From the NCBI GenBank assembly GCA_015146655.1, contig VKHL01000010.1, positions 124,001 to 188,000 on the forward strand: 64,000 nt of DNA, in the 5' to 3' direction. How positions within the stretch are numbered: the first letter of the stretch is position 1; every line of letters starts with the position of its first letter. Shown here piece by piece: positions 46,902 through 56,236 of the stretch. The translations under genes were made by a program, and so were the position numbers. The notes under the pieces are model-generated. The model was not told the DNA's origin. It saw nothing but the letters and a program-made list of their open reading frames with translations, and did no database searches. The stretch comes from Ochromonas danica. Taxonomy: Eukaryota > Sar > Chrysophyceae > Chromulinales > Chromulinaceae.

Positions 46902-49900
46902 CTACTTGCTGTCATAAGAAATGACTGTCAGCCCATAGTAACCTGCAACTGTCGCCCATCCGTCTGTGCTATGCTCCAAATCGCGAAAGAACACTTCATG
47001 TTGTCCAGCTCTTTGTAAGTGACTTTCTCGGATATTTAGCCACTTGTTGCGATCCTCTTCTTCGTGTTGCCTCTTGGTCTCCAAGTCATCCTCTTCATCA
47101 TCATCGTCATCGTAGTCATCATAACCAGTTCGTCGCTTTGGTGCTGAGGATGCGGAAGTCTCTTTGGTTGTAGATACAGTGTTGATGACAGCACTGAGCT
47201 GCTGTTGAGCTCGATTAGCTTCTTCTTCCACAGTACTCAATCCTTCTCCCAGATCCTGCACAACAAAGCCAATCATCAGAAAAGAAAAAATCAAATCGAG
47301 CTAAGAGCAGCCTTACCCTAAAAACCGAAGTAACATATTGTGCAGCCACTCGAAGAGGCAGGGTTTTATTAAGAGCGAGAATATTAAGGACTTGAGCAGG
47401 AGAAAGAACTGCCTCGCGCTCAATTAAATCAAGAAGGTCAGTCACTATTTCCCAACGAGTTTCGTCTTCTCTCTGCTCATCTTCGTCGCCCTTCTTCTCT
47501 CTTGCTGCGGGGGCTGATTCATCATCGCTTTCACCGCTGCTTGAAGATTTGATTGTTGGGGGAGGGGGCTGGACAAAATACTTGAGCACTTGCACATAGA
47601 TCTCAGGCTGCTTGTTGCCCACTTTCCGCAGAAGTTTAAAGAGATCATTGGTATTTTCCTGCTTCAAATATATGTCCAAGAGCAAATGAATGTGGTTTAG
47701 CTTGTCCAGAAGGTAGACTTGTCCAGCCAAAAAGTTGTGAGCTTGGCACATAAGAAGAGCATGTGCTGGTTCATACTGAGCTGTTGGTCCATCTAAAATA
47801 CTGAGGACCGCATTTTCATGACTTTTAGCTTCGGTTTCAAGCTCATTCGAAGATGGAGAAGACTTGATTTGTTGCCGAAGAGAACTAGCCCGGGACAAAT
47901 GAAGCTCTAACAGAGTTGTCCAGACTTTTGGTGGGAAAATACGAGTCTTGGCCAAACGTTGAGTAACATTCTCGAGAAACATTAGCAATAGATTGGGATG
48001 GTCAATGAAGAGCATAGTGCACTGTGAAGGGCAAAGTAAGTCGGCCGACGCTGGCGAAGTGACTCCACGAGTCGAGTCGGTACGCTGTGCTAGCATCTGT
48101 TGCAAAACCTTGAGTACTTCAGCAGGTAAAGTAGCGGATCCTGACGATGCCGACGATTGGGGCTTCGCCGATGTAGTTGGAAGAGCTGTTGCTAATGTAA
48201 ATAGCTCTCCTGTGCATGCTAAGATCAGCAACTGAGTGAAAGCTTTGTCCCTTTGAGCCAACAATTCGCGACTATAACGGCGAAGCAGGTCCAGAGTATC
48301 AGACAACGACGAAGATGTCAAAAACAAGTACGCAACGTAAGCAAGAATATCATCGTACTGCACAGGTAAGCGCGCCAATTGCATGTCCATATAAGCAAGA
48401 TGCTGGCCACATCGTAAGGCAACGCGCAAAGCCAGGTCAGTATAACCAGACTGGTTTAGCAGTTTAATTGCCATTGGTGCATCGAAAAACGACTTCAGTC
48501 CTAACTTTGAAGAAGAAGGCGCGGAGTTGCTCGACAGCTTCTCGAGTTGAGCTGAAACATAGCCCAGCAAAGCGGAAATCGAAGACTCTGCTTTAAGCTT
48601 GCAATAGGCACTCAACAACAAGGTCAAATGATCAGCTGTGGCCATAGATTTATCCTTGAGACGTTCGAGGTAAAGAACCAAAGATTGCATTCGATAAGGA
48701 TCAAGATAACGAGTAATGACATATGAAGAAGGTAGATACCCGATAGTGTGAATATACTGTTGAATAGCTCCTTCATAGTCATGCTTGCCATACAAGTGAT
48801 CTGCGTATGCTTGATAAAGCTTCATAATCTCAGTAGCTTCCACTTGTTCTTCCGCAGCAAGAGTAATGGCCAGAGCATACAAAGGTGGGTCTATCTGATG
48901 CAGCAGGACATCCAGTTTCTTTACAGTATCTTTCTCGCGGAAACGAATCAGTTGACCACCTGTGGTCAACAAATAAACCACTCCACCATCATGAAAAACA
49001 CTATAGACACGATCATTAACAGGAAGATAATATCGTTTGAAAGTTCCACAGATTAATTTGTGCTTGAGATCATAAATTGTCACAGTGGGACGTTTGGCCT
49101 TGCTAGAAGGCGCTGCCGCAGATGAGGTGGAGCCAGTAGTCTTTTCTTCAATACTTACAACTAAGGCATATCTTCCGGCTGCTGAGAGACACAATTTCTC
49201 TCCGAAAACAGCCAAGGCACCAGCACGATCCTCACATGTATAAGCACAGATTGCCTCTTGTCTAGCCAAAATAAGCTCCCCAGTGCCTCGCATGTATGAT
49301 GAGCACAGAGCAGAAGAACCTCTTCGATCAAGTGCCTTTGGGTCACGAGTAGCATTAAGGACAAGTCCACTTCGAGTGGCATTCAATGTGTAGGAAGTGT
49401 CATAAACAATGATTCCAGCACCTTCAATATCATCCTCTTCCAAAACTTTAGCAAGCAGTTCATCTTCACTCTCCATGGCAGTATTCTTTGTATCCAAGGT
49501 CACATACAATCTAACAATACGATCCTCTGTCTTCGTGAGTGGACCGTCACAAAAGTCCAGAGAGGAGACAGCATGAATATGACGATCCAACAGGACAATA
49601 GGAGCAATGGTAGACTGCCGAGACTGGCTATTATCTTTCAAAAATTGTCCTAAATACAGCAAGACTTTCCCATTGGAATAACCTAAAGCGATTTCATTCC
49701 CATCGTGTTGTACAGCAAAAGCTGTCAATGTAGCATCCCCTGCTGCTGTGGCATTCAAAACATACATAGGACGACTTAGATCAGTGGTAGAATACACTTT
49801 AACTAAGTAGACAGGAGGAGCGTTTTCATAAGGACGGAAATCTTCTCCTACAGCAATGACATATTGCCGATTACTTCGTTGTGGATCTAATAAATAAGCT

Positions 49901-50212
49901 AAACCACGAACTTTGCCTTTAAAGGCTTTACTACGTCGTTCTGTCACACGTAAATCACGATCTGTAAAGATGATATTTCCATTGTCATCTCCAAAGATTA
50001 ACATGCCACCTTCCGCCACGGCACAAGTTGGAGCAACACCCTGCATCAACACGACCATCATCACAACAACAACATCATCACCCAAACAGAATGAGAAAAT
50101 AGAAATAACATTAATTACTTCACAAACTAATCCTTACCAAGGTGTTCACGATGTCTTCTGAGACTACATCAACATCAAAGAACTCAAATCTACGAAGGGC
50201 TGCACGATTCAT
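46902..50212 (-). CDS. VPS11: Vacuolar protein sorting protein 11 (HOPS/CORVET), RING-less
   Basis: Three exons (50212-50138, 50040-47317, 47255-46902) give about 1,050 residues. The start LRRFEFFDVDVVSEDIV and an N-terminal beta-propeller (GMLIFGDDNGNIIFTDRDL, AVGED) precede a clathrin-like helical solenoid. In the solenoid, QQYIHTIGYLPSSYVITRYLD and ATADHLTLLLSAYCKL are strong VPS11 signatures. VPS11 is a core subunit of the HOPS and CORVET tethers for endosome and vacuole fusion. The usual C-terminal RING-H2 finger is not there. Exon 3 instead runs from a coiled coil through an Asp/Glu-rich linker (YDDYDDDDDEEDD) straight to a terminal segment with WATVAGYYGLTV, matching the part that normally follows the RING. 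Exon 3 encodes no Cys. Confidence 0.92.
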
Positions 50213-50490
50213 GATTATTCGATTTTCTTCATAGACAATAGAATGGAATTGTCACAGGATCCTTCACCCCACCCAGTAATTGTTATTGTGCGAGGGAAGA
50301 GGATTCAGATATCCAGAGATCTAGATATCTGGATCTAAACCACCCATCCTCTCCGTTGATTGTTGATTGTTTCAAACCCATCCCCGTAATCCTCGATTGT
50401 CTTGGTTAATGCAAAGAAAAGAAGTTGTCTAAAACTGTCATCTATCCTCTTCCTTTAAAAAAAAATACTCACATCATTTATTTATTAAAG

Positions 50491-50943
50491 ATGGATAATC
50501 AATATAGTAATATCAAGTTTATAGTACTTATCTCACTTTGTATACAAAATGCAAGTCATGCTTTATTAGCAAGATATGCACAAGGTTATTTAAAAGAGAA
50601 ATTCTCTAGTACTGATGTAGTCTTAGTAGCTGAACTTCTAAAAGGATTAGCTTCAGCTTATTTTGTAATGACTGACTCTTCCTCTGAGAGTGACTCTGCT
50701 GGTCGAGGTTTCAGTAAATTGTTGTGGTTGTTACAAAATAGCCGCAATGTTATTGTTTTGGTTATACTCTATGCTGCAGCTAATATTTTGTCTTATTTTG
50801 CTCTGGCTAGACTTGATGCTGCACTCTATGCTGTCCTCGCACAGGTCAGTTTCTTTCCTCCCCATTCTTCTTTCCCTACTCCAAACCTGAGTGTGTGTGT
50901 GTGTGCGTGTGTGTGTGTGTGTGTGCGTGTGTGTGTGTGTGTG

Positions 50944-51031
<88 letters not shown>

Positions 51032-51726
51032 TGATTTACTAGCTGAAGATTCTTACAACAGCCTCATTCTCTGTTTGTTTATTACATCGGAGTTTTTCTT
51101 GGACCAAATGGAGAGCTTTATTTCTACTTGTGCTTAGTTGTATTCTTGTTGCCTCACCAGCTCTTCACGCATCATCAGATTCATCCAAACATGTTGACTG
51201 GATGGCTTTTCTAAGTGGAGTTGCTGCAGTATTAGGATTGGTATCTGTTAGTGGCTATTCAGCTGTTTATTTTGAGAGCATGCTAAAAGCAGAGAAGATC
51301 ACTATCTGGGAACGAAATTTTCAACTTGCTTTCTATTCTTTCATTCTCCTTGGCATGATATCAGTTTGTGAAGGAGTCTATAGTCCAATCAGTCAGCCTA
51401 TGTTCGCCAATTGGTCAATCAATGCTTCCTTACTGGCTGCTATTTCTGCGGCAGGTGGACTATTGGTAGCGGCCACATTAAAATATGCAGATAGTGTGTT
51501 GAAGACGTTAGCGACTTCTGGGTCCATAGTCTTGTCAGCTATTTTGGGTTATTTGTTATTAGGTGCTGATCTTGATCTGTTTGTTGGGTTAGGATGTGCA
51601 GCAACTATCTTAGCAATTTGTAATTATACTTTCGAAGAAAGTGCAGCACCACCTGAGAAGACCATTTCCTCTGCAGTTCACTCCACTCATTCGAAGGAGA
51701 CTCTGCTTCCTATGACTGTCAAGTAA
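50491..51726 (+). CDS. Nucleotide-sugar transporter (SLC35A-like)
   Basis: Exons 50491-50844 and 51043-51726 join in phase 0 to 345 residues with about ten membrane helices. The family moves UDP-galactose, CMP-sialic acid or UDP-GlcNAc into the Golgi lumen in exchange for the nucleoside monophosphate. Family landmarks are IQNASHALLARYAQ, AELLKGLASAYFV, LARLDAALYAVLAQLKILTT, SGYSAVYFESMLK, ERNFQLAFYSF, GLLVAATLKYADSVLKTLAT and SIVLSAILGYLLLGADL. The intron sits inside the conserved QLKILTTA segment and carries a long GT repeat. The substrate cannot be told from the sequence. Divergent from VPS11, 278 bases between starts. Confidence 0.94.
50890..51028 (+). repeat. (GT)n microsatellite inside an intron
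   Basis: About 139 bases of nearly pure GT with a few GC interruptions. It fills most of the only intron of the nucleotide-sugar transporter gene and ends about 14 bases before the TTTACTAG acceptor. Confidence 0.97.
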
Positions 51727-51963
51727 GCTCTGTCTTAATCTATCAAACAGAATCTCTATTTTATTTTACTCTTGTTTTTTTGTTCTTTGATGGTATGGAA
51801 AGATAGCGATGATTGGCGGCATCGCAACTAAGCCCCACAGTTTTGGGGTCTTTACAGTATATGATACACTAAACATTAATTCTTGTTGTACTCATTGTGC
51901 AACACTTGATTTATGTATAGCTCCACGATATTGTTACAGTAACTAATCAGGAAAGCACTTTCT
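51699..51963. repeat. Direct repeat, left copy
   Basis: About 265 bases that recur at 53963-54229 with high identity (for example GCGATGATTGGCGGCATCGC and CCCCACAGTTTTGGGGTC in both). This copy begins inside the last codons of the nucleotide-sugar transporter and runs into its 3' flank. Weaker similarity continues past it (AACAAAGGCTG-x-AGGTC). Confidence 0.93.
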
Positions 51964-52530
51964 TTCCCTTTATTTCATGCTTTTTGAGTGTGTTTATCTA
52001 AGGAACAAAGGCTGGAGGTCTAAGGAGCTTGGACTAAACCAAATGAGAAATCCGGAAATTGATACCAAAATTAGAAGTGTGCAAGTTACGGTCCTCTTTC
52101 TATTATGGTGGCTTGGGACCCAGAGGACCTTGGACCGGTCCAGGTCCTCCGGGTCGCCAATGGTATCACTAATCGAAATTAACAACGCCAATTAAAGCAA
52201 CGCCAAATAAAGATGATAACAACAAATAATAATAAACTTAATGGCGTTGCTGCATGATGGTACTTGTTAAGTTAACGACGCCCATGATCCACTTCATCTC
52301 TCTGTTTGCATGACGTTAGATAATCTGTGAGAGTTCCAAACCGGTCACAAGCCATTATTTTGCATTGCAAACAAATTGACTGGAGTATATCCCTTGATAT
52401 AAACTCTATAAGCTGAAGTTGGATCAAATAAGATCAGATCTGGATCTACATTGTCATCGTCTTTAGATTGGCGCCACCGTTCTCTTCTGGTGCTTGTCAT
52501 TCTCATCTGTTACTCTTGGATACTCAAAAC
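51727..52530. other. Intergenic region upstream of the glycosyltransferase
   Basis: 804 bases holding the left direct repeat, a strong palindrome (52118-52155) and small inverted repeats built on GCAACGCCA / TGGCGTTGC (52197-52205 and 52242-52250). A TATA-like GATATAAACTCTATAAG lies at about 52396-52412. The glycosyltransferase frame stays open upstream of its ATG for about 20 codons without another ATG. Confidence 0.55.
52118..52155. repeat. Near-perfect palindrome
   Basis: The core TTGGACCGGTCCAGGTCC is self-complementary around CCGG with no spacer. Arms continue outward (GACCC...AGGACC / GGTCCT...GGGTC) to about 19 bases each, with one bulged base and one mismatched pair. It would form a stable cruciform or hairpin. 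Confidence 0.85.
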
Positions 52531-53718
52531 ATGAATATTTGGATGTATTGGCATGAAGGATGGGAAAATGCATCACTAGTATCTCATTCCTGTCATCAAA
52601 GTTGGATTAAATGTTCTCGTGGGTCCAGTAAATTCCAAATTATTCAGCTGGACCAAACAAACATCTTCAATTATCTAAATCATCATACTATAAATTTCAT
52701 AAATCAAATTGATGCCCACAGTGAAGCAAGCCTGGGAATGTCACACAAAGCTGACTTGATTCGTCTTGCTTTACTCAATGAACTTGGCGGGATATGGGTT
52801 GATGCAACTGTATTTTGTAATAAGCCTTTGAATACATGGTTACGCCCAATTATCAAAGAGAATGATTTTTTCGTCTTTGAAAAACCTGGTGGTGGTCGGC
52901 CAGTATCCAGCTGGTTAATATATTCAAAGCCTCATAATTATATGGTTTCTCGGTGGCTGAATGCGTCTTTCAACTATATCTCATCCGATCCCCTCAAAGG
53001 CTCTGGAGAGTACTTTTGGCTGCATGGGTTGTTCGCTGATTTGGCTGGAAAAGATGAAAAGTTCGGCGCCATTTGGAACAAAACGACCAAACTGGACGCT
53101 GTAGGCCCACATATGATTCAACACACCAACAGTAAGTAGTATGTTTGTGTGTATTTGAAGCCTGCTTCTTTGTTTGGCGTGGCTGTTCTTCCTTATCAGT
53201 TACTTTATGTATTTTTGCTGTGTCGCTTAGCTTTGACTGATTGTGAATTTGCTCTCGTCTGCTGTTGTTTTCCTTTGTTTTCAGAGATGTCAGAGCCGCT
53301 CACGAGCGAAATGAAGTCCAAAATAGACAAGTCCGACGAGCCTGTGTTCAAGCTGACCTGGAAGATGAACCAAAGCTTGATTATTAAAAACACCACTCTG
53401 CATTACTTGTTCAAATCCCATGGGATCGAGAACGGTAGACTCATTGCTATGAGTAGTGATTACAGTGATAATGTGAATGGTAGTAGCGTGGCTGCCGGTA
53501 GATATTTGCGCACAGTATCAACAGCAGCGCTGAGTGGATACCTGCATAATCTAGCTTTATTTGTGGTGCTGGGCAGCATACTGTTTCTTTACATAGTGCT
53601 ATTTATTATGGAAAAGTTTCATCTTTATGGAAAACAAATGTGCATTTCACGGTTTCGTTTCATGTCTGTTGCAGAAAACAAACAGCCAGTACATTCAAGT
53701 ACATTGTTTTCAAATTAG
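52531..53718 (+). CDS. Capsular-polysaccharide-synthesis-type glycosyltransferase
   Basis: Exons 52531-53131 and 53285-53718 give 344 residues. The start MNIWMYWHEGWENA, then SWIKC, SHKADLIRLALLNELGGIWVDATVFC and FEKPGGGRPVSSWLIYSK, matches the Caps_synth family (Pfam PF05704), a GT-A-like glycosyltransferase group related to mannosyl-phospho-inositol-ceramide transferases with the Gly-Gly-x-x-x-Asp sugar-binding motif. The second exon is less conserved and ends with a transmembrane helix (LFVVLGSILFLYIVLFIME), so the enzyme may be tail-anchored, an unusual layout; an unseen N-terminal exon with a signal anchor is the alternative. The gene lies between the two long direct repeats. Confidence 0.85.
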
Positions 53719-53962
53719 GGCATGCATAAAATATATATCTTTACATATAGTGGTGAAAACTAGTCAATTGCAAAGTTGTACCTGAATGAAAATCGGATTT
53801 ATGTTATGTTGTTATAACCATTTCATGTATATATGTTTGATTGTATGTCAGGACAATGTACTGCAAAACTTTCAAATATTTCCTCTGGAATGCATGAACC
53901 GCGATCATCTATATATCTATAATTCTATATCTATAATATTCTTACACTGCGACAGTATGGAA

Positions 53963-54229
53963 GACTCTGCTTCCTATGACTGTCAAGTCAGTTGTATCTT
54001 AAACTCCATCAAACAGATCTCTATTTTATTTTACTCTTGTTTGTTTTTGTTCTTTGATGGTATGGAAAGATAGCGATGATTGGCGGCATCGCAACTAAGC
54101 CCCACAGTTTTGGGGTCTTTACAGTATATGATACACTAAACATTAATTCTTGTTGTACTCATTGTGCAACACTTGATTTATGTATAGCTCCACGATATTG
54201 TTACAGTAACTAATCAGGAAAACACTCTT
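53963..54229. repeat. Direct repeat, right copy
   Basis: Second copy of the 265-base repeat at 51699-51963, offset 2,264 to 2,267 bases. It still carries the bases matching the last codons of the transporter (GACTCTGCTTCCTATGACTG), but here they are outside any gene and the stop region has changed. Confidence 0.93.
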
Positions 54230-54411
54230 TCCGTTTGGTAAACGGCATGGAGATAATCCAATTATCACCGGATTCCTCGTCTCACAGTGCCCTTATAATC
54301 GTAACTTTTATGCACAACTTTACAGTACACGAGTAGAATTATGCACGCAATTCATTCTTGTTGCGTTCCTTATCTGGTGAACAAAGGCTGCAGGTCCGAG
54401 TATAAAAATAA

Positions 54412-54510
54412 AAACTATGCAAGTCTAAAGGTCCTTTTTCTTGGCTAGACTCGAAAATTTTTATTTAATTCGGACAAAAGTTGCGAAGAAAACCCCGACT
54501 TGCATAGTTT
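54412..54510. repeat. Short element with 14-base perfect terminal inverted repeats
   Basis: AAACTATGCAAGTC at 54412-54425 and its exact reverse complement at 54497-54510, with looser AT-rich extension of the arms to about 54400 and 54520. The interior is 71 bases. It could be a small non-autonomous DNA element or a regulatory stem-loop. Confidence 0.8.
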
Positions 54511-54610
54511 ATTTATCCCCATTTAAGGTCGACCCATTTCCCGAAACCCGGAAACTGGCCTTAAGTTAATCTTCCACTTGCATCAAGCTTCGGAGGGTCA
54601 TATTGAAGCT

Positions 54611-55963
54611 ATGGAAGCTCTAACCACTCAGCCTCGAGTCAATCATCTTTCTCAATGTCGTACTGATGCTATTCTTTCTTCAGCAAGATTATTAGATGAA
54701 CAAGGAACACGATTTGATGTGAGTGATCGTCCACTCTCTTGTTCTTCATGTCAAGGTCGTGAAGTAGTCGTCGGTGGAACAGATCATGCATTATATTCTA
54801 TTGACTTACGTGATCTTCGTCGTAAACCTATTACCATGTATACTAAAACATCTGGCCATACTGATTGGGTGACAAGTGTTAGTCATTTACAAAATGGACA
54901 AGTGCTGTCAGCTGCTATGGATGGTAAATTATGTCTATGGTCCAAACAAAATCGTAGAAATTGTGTTAATTTGAATAGAGATTCAATGCATCCTATTTCG
55001 AAAGTATTAACTGATGAACGTTATAATTCTGCGGTGAGTTGTTCCTATGAAGGTATCATCGAATTATGGAGATTCAGTGATGAAGATGTGGAAATACCAC
55101 GTGGTGCTGTTCGACCTATTCGTGGTCGATTTGGAAGTACTGCAGTGAGTAGTTCAGGTACAGATAGTACAATCTATCCTGTTTCTGTATTAACGGGACA
55201 TAGTCAACCAGTTTTGGATGCTTCCTATTTTGATAATATCCTGGCCACTGGTGATAAAGCTGGCAGTATGATGATGTGGGATTTGTCTACAGGACAAGCA
55301 TTACATCGCTTTCGTGCACATCCTGGGGCTATTACAAATATTGACTTTGTTGATGATGATCATACTGTGATCACCACTGGCACGGATGGATATGTGAAGG
55401 TTTGGGATCCTCGAACTCCAGGCAGTGGAGTTGTCTGTAAGGTATTGGCTCATAGCACAACCTCTCTCCCTCCCCCTCGACCCGCCGCCTCTGGACGAAG
55501 TGGTAGTCGATCCGCTCTTTCTTCAGGTAGAGGCAGCTCAACGGGCAGAGGTTCATCTTCCTCATCATCAGCTCCCTCTGCTGCTGGATGCCCTATATCA
55601 GTCATGGGTGTGTTCTCTCGACGTGGATCTTCACCTTCTGCTGGCTACATTGTTACTGGAGGTGGAAGCCCTGAAGATAGTAGCCTTGCTTTGATCGACT
55701 TGAGAAGAGAAGGACAAGTCGTCGAAAGATGGGATCACCATCGTAATGGTGTCTACTCGCTTTGTCTATTGGGAGACAATTGCGTGCTTTCTGGCGATGG
55801 TCTTGGTACTCTAATGTGTCATGGTATTGATTCGGGCGAAAGTTTGCGTTATGGGCTTGGAGCCAGTGAGCAAGGTGCTGTGCGAGCCATTCAATGTGCT
55901 GAAGGCAGGCAAGTGATCACCGCTGGAGAAGACGGAAAGGTGTTGGTGTATGAATTTGAATAA
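54611..55963 (+). CDS. WD40-repeat protein, single exon
   Basis: 450 residues from the ATG at 54611. WD40 blades include SGHTDWVTSVSHL with LSAAMDGKLCLW, AVSCSYEGIIELW, LTGHSQPVLDASYF with DKAGSMMMWDL, FRAHPGAITNIDFV with GTDGYVKVWDPRT, a Ser/Arg/Gly-rich loop near residues 295-330, and final blades GNGVYSLCLL-like (HRNGVYSLCLLGDN) and VITAGEDGKVLVYEFE. About seven blades form one closed propeller. The first 30 residues are not part of it. I cannot assign an orthologue, and the partner is unknown. Confidence 0.85.
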   Translation: MEALTTQPRVNHLSQCRTDAILSSARLLDEQGTRFDVSDRPLSCSSCQGREVVVGGTDHALYSIDLRDLRRKPITMYTKTSGHTDWVTSVSHLQNGQVLSAAMDGKLCLWSKQNRRNCVNLNRDSMHPISKVLTDERYNSAVSCSYEGIIELWRFSDEDVEIPRGAVRPIRGRFGSTAVSSSGTDSTIYPVSVLTGHSQPVLDASYFDNILATGDKAGSMMMWDLSTGQALHRFRAHPGAITNIDFVDDDHTVITTGTDGYVKVWDPRTPGSGVVCKVLAHSTTSLPPPRPAASGRSGSRSALSSGRGSSTGRGSSSSSSAPSAAGCPISVMGVFSRRGSSPSAGYIVTGGGSPEDSSLALIDLRREGQVVERWDHHRNGVYSLCLLGDNCVLSGDGLGTLMCHGIDSGESLRYGLGASEQGAVRAIQCAEGRQVITAGEDGKVLVYEFE

Positions 55964-56236
55964 GAAAGACATGGAAAGCGTTGGTGATCATGTTAACTTT
56001 TAACTTTGTAGACAAATTTGATTCACTGTAAGCTTGTGAAAGAAGAGAAAGGTATCCAGTCACGGGTTATTCGACAGAAGTTTACACATTTCCAGCAAAA
56101 GGAAAAAACGGAGTTGCCAGAACACGAAGAGCCTTGGTCGTCATCAAGTGACAAAGACAACAATCAAGTGATTATACATGCAATTATTAGGCAATTGTCG
56201 AGAATCGCCAGCAATACTTCACAACTCTTCCAACAA

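Larger units (their letters stand above)
53719..54610. other. Intergenic region with right direct repeat and inverted repeat
   Basis: 892 AT-rich bases containing the right copy of the long direct repeat (53963-54229) and a pair of perfect 14-base inverted repeats (54412-54425, 54497-54510). It includes the promoter of the WD40 gene at 54611. No gene is seen. Confidence 0.6.

Noticed and set aside
50895-51137. Frame coding for alternating Cys-Val
   Set aside because: A translation of the GT microsatellite in an intron; not a protein.
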